64,000 nt of DNA from Bradyrhizobium manausense (GTDB lineage: Bacteria > Pseudomonadota > Alphaproteobacteria > Rhizobiales > Xanthobacteraceae): NCBI RefSeq assembly GCF_018130615.1, contig NZ_JAFCKB010000015.1, forward strand, positions 1 to 64,000. Direction: 5' to 3'. The translations under genes and the position numbers were made by a program. Below the pieces are notes generated by a model. That model was not told the DNA's origin and did no database searches. It worked only from the letters and a program-made list of their open reading frames with translations. Shown piece after piece: positions 35,200 through 43,321 of this stretch (position 1 is the stretch's first letter; the number at the start of each line of letters is the position of its first letter).

Positions 35200-35365
35200 C
35201 GCAATCGTCGCAGACTACACGCAAACAGTATCCAGTAGCGCACGTAATTGACTGCGTTATTTCTACAACTTATGATTGATCACGTCAATCATATTGAGCG
35301 ACAGAGCAAACGATTTCCGCCGAGCAGTAAGCAGCGCCTCGCTAAGCCACCCTGCGAGAGTAGGC

Positions 35366-36094
35366 CTAAAGATCGAAATTCGTCGGCATCATCACCACGT
35401 CGCGGATGGTCATGCCGCGCGGCCGCGTCAGCATGAACATCACCACACTAGCCACTTCGCTCGCCTCCAGAAGGCTGCCCGAATCCCTTGCTTCCTGCAG
35501 CTTCTCGGGCGGCCAGTCCGCGAGCAGCGCGGTGACGACCGGGCCGGGCGAGATCGAGCCGACGCGAATGCCGTGCTTGAAGACCTGGCGCCGCACGGTC
35601 TGGACAAAGCAGTTGATCGCCCATTTGGACGACGCATAGACCGGCTCCCATGGCGTCGGAAAATGTGCCGCCAGCGAGCTGGTGACGATGATGTCGCCGG
35701 TCCGCCGCGCGATCATGTGCGGCAGCACGTCGTGCACGTTCTTCATCACGACGTTGACATTCAGGTTCAGCATCCGGTCGATCGCCGTCGTGTCGGCATC
35801 CACCAGATCGCCACCGACATAGGTGCCGGCATTCGCATGCAGGATGTCGAGCTGGCCTGCCTTCTCCAGAATGCGCGGCAGCAGCGTGGCGCAGTCTTTG
35901 GGATCCAGGAGGTCGACGACCAGCGGGATCAATGCATCGCCGTGCTTGTTGCGGAGCGCATTCAGCGCCGCCTCGTCGCGGTCGACCATCACCACGCGCG
36001 CGCCCGCAGCCAGCATCGCCTCACTGCTCGCGAGCCCGATGCCCGACGCGGCCCCGGTCACGGCCGCAACCTTGCCTTCCAATTCGCTTGTCAT
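35366..36094 (-). CDS. Short-chain dehydrogenase, polyol (ribitol)-dehydrogenase-like
   Basis: I use the ATG at 36094 (MTSELEGK), where the family starts. The protein (242 residues) has the NAD(P) motif VTGAASGIGLA, the N-N-A-G-like ILHANAGTY, the catalytic Ser in IVTSSLAAHF, and the Tyr-Lys pair in YASSKWA. The C-terminal RDVVMMPTNFDL is the ending seen in rhizobial ribitol 2-dehydrogenases, so polyol oxidation is plausible. No transporter or kinase for polyols is nearby. GC returns to core-genome level in this gene, marking the right limit of the low-GC region. Confidence 0.82.
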   Translation of the reverse strand: MTSELEGKVAAVTGAASGIGLASSEAMLAAGARVVMVDRDEAALNALRNKHGDALIPLVVDLLDPKDCATLLPRILEKAGQLDILHANAGTYVGGDLVDADTTAIDRMLNLNVNVVMKNVHDVLPHMIARRTGDIIVTSSLAAHFPTPWEPVYASSKWAINCFVQTVRRQVFKHGIRVGSISPGPVVTALLADWPPEKLQEARDSGSLLEASEVASVVMFMLTRPRGMTIRDVVMMPTNFDL

Positions 36095-36516
36095 GAGATC
36101 ACCATTCAGCTGAAGTCGGCAGTATAGCGATGCAAGACGGATTGAAGAAGCGGGTCGCTGTGAAGCTTGGATTACCGATAGCGCGTCAAACACCGCCGTC
36201 GTCCCGGCGAAGGCCTAGACCCATAACCACAGGCCGAGGTTTGGCGAAGACTCGCCGTTCGGTACTTCTACCGTCCACAACCGATGGACTGCGCGGTATG
36301 GGTCCCGGCCTCCGCCGGGACGACACAGTGAGTGCCCACCCTACGGCACCGTCATCCCCCATACGCATCGTCCCTCTCCACCGGACGATTGATCTCGCGC
36401 ATCCTCCGATCGATCGACGTCGCGAGCGGACTATTGCAAGGGCGTGACCAGGGCGATACGACTTTGAATGGAAGAACCGGGATCAACCGGCAAAATCATT
36501 CAGAGGAAGCCGCCGC
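36095..36516. other. Gene-free stretch containing a palindromic repeat
   Basis: No credible gene is seen in these 420 bases. The left part carries a family C repeat (36198-36324). The right part holds only short, poorly supported frames. The last bases contain GAGGAAG, the ribosome-binding site of the next gene. Confidence 0.6.
36198..36324. repeat. Palindromic repeat, family C
   Basis: Arms begin GTCGTCCCGGCGAAGG and end CCGCCGGGACGAC, with one or two mismatches between arms (CCTAGACC against GGTCCCGG). The centre includes CCATAACCACAGG, a segment also present near the copy at 47586. Confidence 0.85.
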
Positions 36517-36912
36517 ATGAGCGACGATCTCTCCGGTGTCTGGGACGGCACTTACATCCAGCCTGGCACGGGAATGGTCACGTTCACGGCGACGCTGATC
36601 GAGGCTGGCGGCGCGCTCGGAGGCCACGTCACCGAGCCCTGCTCGAACCCGCGCTGCCCGGTGCGCACCCACAGCGCCTCGATATCAGGCCATCGCGCCG
36701 GCAGCGTCGTCTCCTTCGTCAAGCGCTACGAGCCGCCGGGCTATGGCTTCGACATCGTCCAGTATGATGGCATCATGAATGGCGAGGCGACCGAGATCGA
36801 CGGGCGCTGGCGACTGCCGGGCACATCCGGATCGTTCCTGATGATCCGCTCCGGCAAGCGCGCACAGGCGAGCACGACGGACAAACGGGCGGACGTACCG
36901 GCCCGGGAGTAA
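36517..36912 (+). CDS. Conserved hypothetical beta-rich protein
   Basis: The protein (131 residues) begins MSDDLSGVWDGTYIQPGTGMV and contains a lipocalin-like or similar beta pattern: FTATLIEAGGALGGHVTEP, ASISGHRAGSVVSFVKRYE, IVQYDGIMNGEATEIDGRWRLPG. Two Cys residues (PCSNPRCPV) could form a disulfide or metal site. There is no signal peptide. The function is unknown. It is 10 bp upstream of the GST-like gene and probably co-transcribed with it. Confidence 0.65.
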   Translation: MSDDLSGVWDGTYIQPGTGMVTFTATLIEAGGALGGHVTEPCSNPRCPVRTHSASISGHRAGSVVSFVKRYEPPGYGFDIVQYDGIMNGEATEIDGRWRLPGTSGSFLMIRSGKRAQASTTDKRADVPARE

Positions 36913-36922
36913 GGAGGCCACC

Positions 36923-37615
36923 ATGCTGACCCTCTATTCCTATCCAGAACTGTTCGGCGTCGCCGACAACAACGGCTATGGGCTCAAGGTCTATGCCTTC
37001 CTCAAGCTCGCCGGCGTGCCGTTCGTGCATGAACATGTGTTCGATGCCTCCGCCGCGCCGCGCGGGCAGCTGCCTTACGTCGTCGACGACGGCGAGACCA
37101 TCGGCGACAGCGAGACCATCATTGCGCATGCGATCGCAAAATATCACCTCACCATCGATGCCGCGCTGTCGCCTGCGCAGCGCCGGACGCATCATCTCGT
37201 CACGCGCATGCTGGACGATCTCTACTGGGTGATGTCGTATTCGCGCTGGAAGGACGAGCGCTACTACCCCGCGTTTCGCGACGGCTTCATCGCCCAGCAT
37301 CCGCAGATCGACGCAGCAGGTTTCGAGAAGGCGAAGGCCTACAATGCGCAGCGCTATCACTACCAGGGCATCGGCCGCTACTCGCCGGAGCAGGCCTACG
37401 CGCGGGGACTTGCCGACTTACAGGTGCTGGCCGAGATCGTACCCATGAGCGGTTTTGTCGACGGCGAGCGGCCGACCAGCTGCGATGCCGGCATCTACGG
37501 CTTCATCGCCAATATCTATTATTTTCCGATCCCGACGCCGCTGAAAGCGTTCGTCGACGCGCAGAAGAACCTCGTCGCGCATTGCGAGCGGGTGCATGCG
37601 ATGGTGAGTGGGTAA
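36923..37615 (+). CDS. Glutathione S-transferase-like protein (FAX/metaxin type)
   Basis: The protein (230 residues) has a thioredoxin-fold N-terminal domain: LTLYSYPELFGVADNNGYGLKVYAFLKLAGVPFV, then GQLPYVVDDGETIGDSETII. A helical C-terminal domain follows, with the failed-axon/metaxin-like arrangement MLDDLYWVMSYSRWKDERYY and GRYSPEQAYARGLADL. Members of this branch often lack glutathione transferase activity. An AAGGAGG site precedes the start. A family D repeat follows the gene. Confidence 0.8.
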   Translation: MLTLYSYPELFGVADNNGYGLKVYAFLKLAGVPFVHEHVFDASAAPRGQLPYVVDDGETIGDSETIIAHAIAKYHLTIDAALSPAQRRTHHLVTRMLDDLYWVMSYSRWKDERYYPAFRDGFIAQHPQIDAAGFEKAKAYNAQRYHYQGIGRYSPEQAYARGLADLQVLAEIVPMSGFVDGERPTSCDAGIYGFIANIYYFPIPTPLKAFVDAQKNLVAHCERVHAMVSG

Positions 37616-37626
37616 TCCGCAGTCCG

Positions 37627-37734
37627 TAGGGTGGGTTGGCCCGCGGCTACGCGAAGCGTAGTCCGCAGGCGTAACCCACCTCTTTGGTCTCCGCGGTGAC
37701 AGACGTGGTGGGTTACGCTTCGCTGACCCACCCT
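37627..37734. repeat. Palindromic repeat, family D (TAGGGTGGGTTGGC)
   Basis: The left half contains GGTGGGTTGGC and GCGTAACCCACC; the right half contains GGTGGGTTACGCTTCGCTGACCCACCC. The two halves pair extensively. A second copy is at 62015. Confidence 0.85.
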
Positions 37735-37762
37735 CCGGCACCTTGTCCTACGGCACCGCGCC

Positions 37763-38197
37763 TTACCGCATGGTGATCGCAAGCCCGCTCAAATCCGCAT
37801 TCGCCATCAGGCCGGTCTGGTAGCCCGACAGCTCCAGCACCGCGCCCTTCTGGTTGGTCAGCACGATGGCGCGGGCGCCGCGGCCGACGGCGAGGCCGGC
37901 GCCGGCGGCGCCATAGACGCCGGCGACGTCAGAGGGACGATTGATGTTGGAGACGCGGCCGCGCAGCACGGTCTTGGAGCCGCCGAAGACCAGGCCGTAA
38001 TCGAGCCCGCCGGTCGAGAGCGCATAGGAGCGGCCATGGAAGTTCAGCACGCCCGAGCCGCCCGAACCGCCGATGAACCAGCCCGCCTTGTAGATCGTCA
38101 GCACCACGGTGCCGCCGTCGGCCTGCGCCGCGGTCGAGAGGCCGGCCAGCGCGGCAATGGCGACGAGCGCGGCACGCAAGGTGGAAGCAATCTTCAT
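37763..38197 (-). CDS. Exported small beta-rich protein, unknown family
   Basis: The protein (144 residues) has a signal peptide ending at AAQADG. The mature part is glycine-rich and probably beta-structured: VVLTIYKAGWFIGGSGGSGVL, GRSYALSTGGLDYGLVFGGSKT, GVYGAAGAGLAVGRGARAIVL and GAVLELSGYQTGL. No catalytic residues stand out. I do not recognise the family. It stands alone with 315 gene-free bases upstream. Confidence 0.7.
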   Translation of the reverse strand: MKIASTLRAALVAIAALAGLSTAAQADGGTVVLTIYKAGWFIGGSGGSGVLNFHGRSYALSTGGLDYGLVFGGSKTVLRGRVSNINRPSDVAGVYGAAGAGLAVGRGARAIVLTNQKGAVLELSGYQTGLMANADLSGLAITMR

Positions 38198-38512
38198 GGG
38201 GCGTCTCCGGGGCTATTTTCTGGGAGGAAAGCGAATCAGACGCCGCAATCTATCCGATCGATCGCGGCGGCAACATGATGGGGGTGTCGAGGCGCGAGCG
38301 GAGCGTGGTGCTGCACACCCCGCGTTATCCCACCATGCCATCCTGCCCCTGTTTTGCCCGACGGGTCAATACAAATTTCTTAATTACCGAATTTCAATTT
38401 CGGCAACGATTTCTACTGTGCATGGGGTTGTTTTCGCGTTTTCTGTTTGGAGCACGCCTCGCACACCGCTACGCTCTTCGCGAACGCCGTCACCATTGCA
38501 TCCGAGGTCCCC
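38198..38512. other. Gene-free stretch
   Basis: I see no gene or repeat of the families described in these 315 bases. The part around 38370-38440 is AT-richer (CAATACAAATTTCTTAATTACC), which may hold promoters for the RidA-like gene on the plus strand. Confidence 0.5.
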
Positions 38513-38896
38513 ATGCCGATCCAGCATTTCGCACCCCCGCCACATGTCAAGGCGCCGCCGCTGTCCTTCGCGACGCGCGTTGGAGATCTTCTGTTCGTGT
38601 CGGGCATTCCCGGCTTCGACGCCAAGGGCGCATTGCCGGACGGTTTCGAAACGCAGTTCGCCAATGTCGTCGTCAACATCAAGCGCGTGCTGGACGAAGC
38701 CGGCGCCACCACGCGCGACCTCGTCAAGGTCAATGTGCTCTTGACCCGCACCTCGGACGTCGCCGCGATGAACGCGCTCTATGCCGGCGCGTTCGGTCCG
38801 CCGCCTTTTCCGGCACGCACCACCTGCGTGGTGCAGGCGCTGCCCGATCCGAAGATGCTGATCGAGATCGAGGCGGTGGCGTCGCTGGCGAAGTGA
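38513..38896 (+). CDS. RidA-family protein
   Basis: The ATG at 38513 follows GAGG by five bases. The protein (127 residues) has the RidA fold: SFATRVGDLLFVSGIPGFD, FETQFANVVVNIKRVLDEAGATTRDLVKVNVLLT, and the conserved Arg in PARTTCVVQALPDPKMLIEIEAVA. RidA enzymes hydrolyse reactive imine/enamine intermediates; the Arg is the ligand-binding residue, so the site seems intact. It may instead be one of the specialised subfamilies. It stands alone. Confidence 0.88.
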   Translation: MPIQHFAPPPHVKAPPLSFATRVGDLLFVSGIPGFDAKGALPDGFETQFANVVVNIKRVLDEAGATTRDLVKVNVLLTRTSDVAAMNALYAGAFGPPPFPARTTCVVQALPDPKMLIEIEAVASLAK

Positions 38897-39039
38897 GCCG
38901 TGTGACTTGCCGGGCACGCGGCCAAACCAAATGTCCGGCTCCGCCTGACATATCCGTGAAACGGCCGCGCCCCGGCTTGCAAAGGGCCTGCTTTTCCCGC
39001 ACGAATTTTCGCGTCACACGTCCCCAAAGGAGATACTTC

Positions 39040-39300
39040 ATGCGTCGCGTTCTCGCCCTCTGTGCCGTTGCCGGCATCGCCAGTTCCGTCTTCGCCGTGC
39101 CGGCCTCGGCGAAGGTCGGTTATTACGTGATCCGCTGGGACAACACCGGCATCTGCCAGGTCTGGAACGAGGACCTGAAGTACAAGCCGTTCCAGTGGGG
39201 CGTGTCGACCTACAAGGTCGTCAGCAAGCCGCTGCCGACCTTCACCCAGGCCTCCGAGCTCCAGATCAAGATGCGCGCCGAGCGCCGCTGCACGCTCTGA
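39040..39300 (+). CDS. Small exported protein, paralogue 1 of a tandem pair
   Basis: A canonical AAAGGAG precedes the ATG. The 86-residue protein has a signal peptide ending at VPASAKV. The mature part is VGYYVIRWDNTGICQVWNEDL, then PFQWGVSTYKVVSKPLPTFTQA and a C-terminal Cys. A disulfide between the two mature Cys residues is likely. The gene at 39553 encodes a related protein with the pattern YxxIRWxxxGxCQxWxE. No function is known. Confidence 0.78.
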   Translation: MRRVLALCAVAGIASSVFAVPASAKVGYYVIRWDNTGICQVWNEDLKYKPFQWGVSTYKVVSKPLPTFTQASELQIKMRAERRCTL

Positions 39301-39325
39301 GCCGGTCGGCTGGTCCAATTCTCGA

Positions 39326-39360
39326 GGGCGGGTTGCGCGAGCGGCCCGCCCTTTCTCTTT
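39326..39360 (+). terminator. Rho-independent terminator
   Basis: GGGCGGG (39326-39332) pairs with CCCGCCC (39345-39351) and is followed by TTTCTCTTT. It lies 25 bp after the stop codon of paralogue 1. Confidence 0.8.
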
Positions 39361-39552
39361 GCGCCAGGCCCATGGCCGGCGCCCGTTTTTCTTGCCGCGA
39401 ATTTCGCCAATTCGTCCGTGCGCGCTTTGAACCTGATCAGCACACGGAACTACTCACACCTTGTCCGGGGCGCAACGCCAGGACGCGTCCCGCACTCCCC
39501 TCCCCGCATTGTCGGGAGGCGCATCACATCTTTCAATTTGAGGAGCTGATCC

Positions 39553-39804
39553 ATGCGTCGTTTTTCCATGCTCTGCGCTGCCGCCGGTCTCGCTGCTGCC
39601 GCCTTCGTCGCCGCAAGCCCGGCCGAAGCCAGCTATCATTTGATCCGCTGGCAGGACAGCGGTGTGTGCCAGATCTGGGACGAGAGCATCCCGACCACGC
39701 CGTGGCCGGCCGGCTATCATCGCGCCAGCGCGTCGGTGCCGACCTTCCTCGACGCGCTCGCGCTGAAGGATCACGCACTGAAGGCCGGTCACTGCAACTG
39801 GTAG
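39553..39804 (+). CDS. Small exported protein, paralogue 2 of the tandem pair
   Basis: GAGGAG precedes the ATG. The 83-residue protein has a signal peptide ending near SPAEAS and the mature motif YHLIRWQDSGVCQIWDE, then PWPAGYHRASASVPTFLDALALKDHAL and a C-terminal Cys. It is clearly related to the 39040 protein, with the same order of motifs and both Cys residues kept. Each gene has its own promoter region and terminator. Confidence 0.78.
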   Translation: MRRFSMLCAAAGLAAAAFVAASPAEASYHLIRWQDSGVCQIWDESIPTTPWPAGYHRASASVPTFLDALALKDHALKAGHCNW

Positions 39805-39829
39805 GAATTCGATCGGCGGACGACAAGGG

Positions 39830-39873
39830 CCGGGCAAGGATGCGATGCTAGCATCCTTGCCCGGTCGTTTTTT
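39830..39873 (+). terminator. Rho-independent terminator
   Basis: A perfect 14-bp stem (CCGGGCAAGGATGC / GCATCCTTGCCCGG) with a seven-base loop is followed by GTTTTTT. It ends transcription of the 39553 gene. Confidence 0.93.
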
Positions 39874-39894
39874 GAGCCGGATTGGAGCAGGTCG

Positions 39895-40533
39895 ATGCGC
39901 ACACGGACGATGACGCTGGCGGCTTTCGCCGCTTCGCTCCTGCTTACCGCAACGGCCAAGGCGCAGGCTCCGCAATCGTTCCGCGTGATCTCGCCGATCT
40001 TCGGCCAGCTCGTCAGCTTCGCGATGCCGTCGAATTTCGTCGCCGTGTTCGAGAACACCAAGGGCGGCCACTACATCCGCGAAGCCGTGCTCAAGGGCGA
40101 GACGCCCGAGCGCTGGACGCAGATGATCACGGTCACCGGCGAGAAGGGCATGACATTGACGCCAGGCGCCTCGCCGCAGATCTTCGCAGGCACCATCGCA
40201 GGCGGGTTCAAGACGGCCTGCCCCGACAGCTTTGCGGCCAGGCCTTTGGGCGAGATGAAATTCGGCCGCTTCGATGGCTTCGTCGCGGTGATCGGCTGCA
40301 GCCGCATCGACAGCGGCCCGACGCGGCACAGCGAAACAGCGCTGCTGATCACGCTCAAGGGTGCGACCGACTATTACACCATCCAATGGGCCGAGCGCGG
40401 CCCCGAAAGCGACGAGCCGCCGGTCAACGACGAACGCTGGGAAGCACGCCTGCGCGACCTGAGCCCGATCGAGCTCTGCCCGATCATGCCGGGCGAAGCC
40501 GCGCCCTATCCGAGCTGCGTGAACAAGAGCTGA
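39895..40533 (+). CDS. Exported hypothetical protein
   Basis: The protein (212 residues) has a signal peptide ending at AKAQAP. The mature domain includes FGQLVSFAMPSNFVAVFENTKGGHYIREAVLKGE, WTQMITVTGEKGM, and Cys residues in KTACPDSF, VIGCSR, IELCPIM and PSCVNKS, probably in disulfides. The sequence has features of a general stress or adhesion-like beta sandwich, but I do not recognise the family. It is convergent with the DnaJ-like gene, with stops six bases apart. Confidence 0.7.
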   Translation: MRTRTMTLAAFAASLLLTATAKAQAPQSFRVISPIFGQLVSFAMPSNFVAVFENTKGGHYIREAVLKGETPERWTQMITVTGEKGMTLTPGASPQIFAGTIAGGFKTACPDSFAARPLGEMKFGRFDGFVAVIGCSRIDSGPTRHSETALLITLKGATDYYTIQWAERGPESDEPPVNDERWEARLRDLSPIELCPIMPGEAAPYPSCVNKS

Positions 40534-40539
40534 GTGCCC

Positions 40540-41025
40540 TCACGCGTCCTTGTGCGCGCCGGGGTGAATGAGAATATCGCGCGCGGAGCTGAGGTCGATG
40601 AAAGCCTGCGCGCTGCCGCCCTGATCGGGATGCATGCCCTTGGCAGCGCGGCGATAGGCCTGGTTGATGTCGTCGCAGGTGAGCTGCACCGCGAGCGGCA
40701 GGCCCAGCATCTTGCGCGCGCGATCCTCGCTGGACAGCTTCTTCGGCGCCGCATTGCGGCGGCCGAAGCGCGGCGCCGTCAGATCATGGACGACATCGAG
40801 GATCACGCCGACACGGCGCCTCGCCGCCAGCGTGACGCCATGATCGTCATTGTCCGCGGCCTGGCGCAGCACGGGAAGCGCCTGCTCGGCGGCCTGACGC
40901 AACATCGTATCGGTGCTCATCCGCACGATCTCGGCCACCAGCCGGCCGGCCTCGGCCCAATCGGCGTGCTCCGCCGACCGCAGGCGCTCGAGAGCGAGTT
41001 TCCAGGATTCCAGCCGTTCCATCAT
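40540..41025 (-). CDS. DnaJ-domain-containing protein, C-terminal J domain
   Basis: I use the ATG at 41025; a TTG six codons upstream is possible. The 161-residue protein has a helical N-terminal half (ERLESWKLALERL to HDLTAPRF), then a C-terminal J domain: ARKMLGLPLAVQLTCDDINQ and YRRAAKGMHPDQGGSAQAF with the HPD motif, and LSSARDIL. The J domain would stimulate an Hsp70. The position of the J domain at the C-terminus is less usual. No DnaK gene is nearby. Confidence 0.8.
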   Translation of the reverse strand: MMERLESWKLALERLRSAEHADWAEAGRLVAEIVRMSTDTMLRQAAEQALPVLRQAADNDDHGVTLAARRRVGVILDVVHDLTAPRFGRRNAAPKKLSSEDRARKMLGLPLAVQLTCDDINQAYRRAAKGMHPDQGGSAQAFIDLSSARDILIHPGAHKDA

Positions 41026-41136
41026 GCGCGCAACGTTTAGCAATGAAGATCAGTATGCCAAGGCCGCCGTTTCCGACCCCTTAATTTCGAGTTAGCCTTT
41101 CATGAAACTTAGAAACGAATTCGGGAGAAAAATGCC

Positions 41137-41904
41137 ATGGCATTGCTGGCAAACCACATCGCCGTCGTCACCGGCGCAGGCTCCGGCATCGGCCGGGCCA
41201 TCGCCGCCGGCTACGCCCGCGAAGGCGCCCAAGTGGTGCTGCTCGACGTCAATGCCGACACGGTCGCGGAGGCCGCCGAGGAGATCCGCAAGGCCGGCGG
41301 CAGGGCCGAGAGCTTTGCGCTCGACGTGACGAAGCGCGACGACTGCTTTGCGCTGGCCAAGCAGGTCGCCGACGAGGTCGGGCAGGTCTCGATCCTCGTC
41401 AACAATGCCGGTATCACCCGCCGCAATGCCTTTACCGCGGAGACCGAAGCGGTGGCGAAGGACTGGAACGACATCATCTCGCTCAACCTCAACGGCGTCT
41501 TCAACATGACGCAGGCCTTCCTTAGCCCCTTGCGCGCGAGCAAAGGCCGCATCGTCAATATCGCCTCGATCCAGTCCTTCGTGCATCTGCGCACGCCGAG
41601 CTCGGCGGCGTACACGACGTCAAAACACGGCGTGCTCGGCTTCACCAGGGCGCTCGCGGTCGAGCTCGGCAAGGAAGGCGTGCGCGTCAACGCGATCGGC
41701 CCCGGTTTCATCGAGACCAACATCAACGCCAAGGTGCGCGCCACCAATCCGGCACTGGTCCAGGCCTTCGTCGACCACACCCCGCTCGCGCGCACCGGCA
41801 AGCCCGAGGACATCGTCGGCCCCGCGATCTTCCTCGCCTCGGACCTGTCGTCTTACGTCACGGGAACGATCGTGATGGTCGATGGGGGATATCGCACGGT
41901 GTGA
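41137..41904 (+). CDS. Short-chain dehydrogenase (3-oxoacyl-ACP-reductase-like)
   Basis: The protein (255 residues) has the cofactor motif VVTGAGSGIGRAIAAGYAREG, D-[AV]-N at LLDVNADT (suggesting NAD preference), LVNNAGITRRN, the catalytic Ser in VNIASIQSF, Tyr-Lys in YTTSKHGV, and VDGGYRTV at the end. It belongs with FabG-like or glucose-dehydrogenase-like reductases. The true substrate is unknown. It stands alone on the plus strand. Confidence 0.85.
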   Translation: MALLANHIAVVTGAGSGIGRAIAAGYAREGAQVVLLDVNADTVAEAAEEIRKAGGRAESFALDVTKRDDCFALAKQVADEVGQVSILVNNAGITRRNAFTAETEAVAKDWNDIISLNLNGVFNMTQAFLSPLRASKGRIVNIASIQSFVHLRTPSSAAYTTSKHGVLGFTRALAVELGKEGVRVNAIGPGFIETNINAKVRATNPALVQAFVDHTPLARTGKPEDIVGPAIFLASDLSSYVTGTIVMVDGGYRTV

Positions 41905-42057
41905 GCGAGATCGGTCCGCATCGCTGTGCATCTCGTGCCAATCACGGCAACGCGGCGGCATTCCCAAGGTCAATTCGTGCGACGGCGCGCAATTAACCTT
42001 TCGTTAACCAAACCCGCCCACCGTGGATCTACGGCTTGGGGGTCGTTTGTTCTCGAT

Positions 42058-42079
42058 CCGCTTCCAACGGTGGAAGCGG
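42058..42079. promoter_or_regulatory. Palindrome upstream of the Fis-type HTH gene
   Basis: A perfect 9-bp inverted repeat CCGCTTCCA / TGGAAGCGG with loop ACGG lies 23 bp upstream of the HTH gene start. It is a possible autoregulatory operator. A second feature upstream is TTAACCTTTCGTTAACC. Confidence 0.45.
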
Positions 42080-42101
42080 GCGTTGATCGGGGAGTGTTTT
42101 G

Positions 42102-42350
42102 ATGACCACAGTTCATGTCGCGGCGTCCGAGCAGGGCGCGCAATTCCTTGCACCCAACGAGATCGTTCCACTGCTGATCGGCGCAACTGTCGGCGAGGTC
42201 GAGCGCGAGCTCGTGCTCCAGACGCTCGCGCGCTGCGACGGCAACCGCACACGCGCCTCGCGCGTGCTCGGCCTGTCGGTGCGCACGCTGCGCAACAAGA
42301 TCAGGCTCTATGCGGCTTCCGGCATCGAGGTGCCGGCCTATCATGACTAG
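42102..42350 (+). CDS. Fis-type HTH protein
   Basis: The ATG at 42102 follows GGGGAG by eight bases. The 82-residue protein has a short N-terminal arm and a Fis/NtrC-type DNA-binding end: IGATVGEVERELVLQTLARCDGNRTRASRVLGLSVRTLRNKIR. This is the HTH_8 arrangement normally found at the C-terminus of sigma-54 activators, here without AAA+ or receiver domains. It may act as a nucleoid-type or local regulator. It resembles stand-alone C-terminal domains of FlbD/NtrC-like proteins. Confidence 0.8.
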   Translation: MTTVHVAASEQGAQFLAPNEIVPLLIGATVGEVERELVLQTLARCDGNRTRASRVLGLSVRTLRNKIRLYAASGIEVPAYHD

Positions 42351-42365
42351 CGCATGACGGCGTGA

Positions 42366-42623
42366 TCATTCCGCGCGCGGTACCGTGTGGAAGACCATCT
42401 GATACAACTTGGCGCCGACGAGCACCGACAGCGTGATGATCGCGACCCAGGCCGCGGTCAGCGCGATCGCGCGCAAGACGAAGGCCGTCAGGATCGCCCA
42501 TGACGCCTGTGGCTCTTCGGCGTAGCCGACCGGGACGACATCGGGCACGATCAGATGGGCAAGACCGACCGCTGCCGCGAGGATGATCGCCGACAGACAG
42601 AAGACTTTCCACGCTGCACGCAT
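42366..42623 (-). CDS. Small membrane protein
   Basis: The ATG at 42623 follows GAGGAG. The 85-residue protein has two hydrophobic spans, KVFCLSAIILAAAVGLAHLIV and ALTAAWVAIITLSVLVGAKLY, with a short polar loop VPVGYAEEPQ. The function is unknown. It is convergent with the Fis-type gene. Confidence 0.65.
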   Translation of the reverse strand: MRAAWKVFCLSAIILAAAVGLAHLIVPDVVPVGYAEEPQASWAILTAFVLRAIALTAAWVAIITLSVLVGAKLYQMVFHTVPRAE

Positions 42624-42779
42624 CGGTCGCTCCTCGCAAGCATGATGGCCTCGCGTCATCCATGCCACGACGCCCCTGGCGCCGATTGATGTTGATCAAG
42701 CCCGACGCGAAGCGCGGGTGGAATTGCTGCTGTCGTCAAACGCCGCTAAGTAGCTTGCATGCGCAGAAGGAGTAGCGGC

Positions 42780-43316
42780 GTGGCAGACGATCAGGGACGG
42801 CAGGGACCGCAGGGTCCGCGCGGACGGCAGGGCGAGCCGGGACGGCCGGGGCCGCAGGGTCATCCGGGCAAGCGAGGCCCGGACGGTGCGCGCGGCAAGC
42901 CGGGACCGCAGGGCAAGCCGGGTCCCGCCGGAAAAGCCGGAGCGCAGGGCAAGGCCGGTCTGCCGGGCAAGCCAGGCGAAGCCGGACTACGGGGAGCAGC
43001 TGGACCACAGGGCGCCGCGGGTCCTCAAGGCGTCGTGGGTCCGCAAGGGCCCGCCGGTCCTCAAGGCCCGCGTGGCGAGCCCGGTCCGCCCGGCCAGTTG
43101 CCGTCGATCGAGCAGGTGCTGCCGTGGCTGGAGCAACTGTTCGATGCCTGGGACGAACGCCGTCGCCAGCGCGAGCAGGAGGCCGCCGAGCGCGCGGCGC
43201 TCGAAGCCGCCGTTCACGAGACTGAAGAGGCGCCCGCCGACGACGAGAGCGAGCACGACGACGGCGACGAGCACAAGAAAAAGAAGAAAAAGAAGAAGCA
43301 CGGCCACAAGGACTAG
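42780..43316 (+). CDS. Collagen-like (Gly-X-Y) repeat protein with charged tail
   Basis: I start at the GTG at 42780, because AAGGAG lies seven bases upstream; an ATG seven codons earlier is possible. The protein (178 residues) has 33 uninterrupted Gly-X-Y triplets from about residue 5 to 104, such as [13 protein letters not shown], with Pro often at X and Gln/Lys/Arg at Y. A helical region follows ([18 protein letters not shown] then [19 protein letters not shown]), then an acidic stretch and a lysine run ending HGHKD. No signal peptide is present. A trimeric rod with a helical cap is plausible; location and role are unknown. Confidence 0.82.
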   Translation: MADDQGRQGPQGPRGRQGEPGRPGPQGHPGKRGPDGARGKPGPQGKPGPAGKAGAQGKAGLPGKPGEAGLRGAAGPQGAAGPQGVVGPQGPAGPQGPRGEPGPPGQLPSIEQVLPWLEQLFDAWDERRRQREQEAAERAALEAAVHETEEAPADDESEHDDGDEHKKKKKKKKHGHKD

Positions 43317-43321
43317 CGCGT

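Noticed and set aside
31199-35340. A complete prophage or integrative element
   Set aside because: No integrase, structural phage genes, direct-repeat attachment sites or tRNA gene were seen at the borders.
37763-38197. EipA/DUF1134 or Ysc84-type assignment for the glycine-rich exported protein
   Set aside because: Length and glycine pattern are suggestive, but the remembered motifs of those families do not line up well enough.
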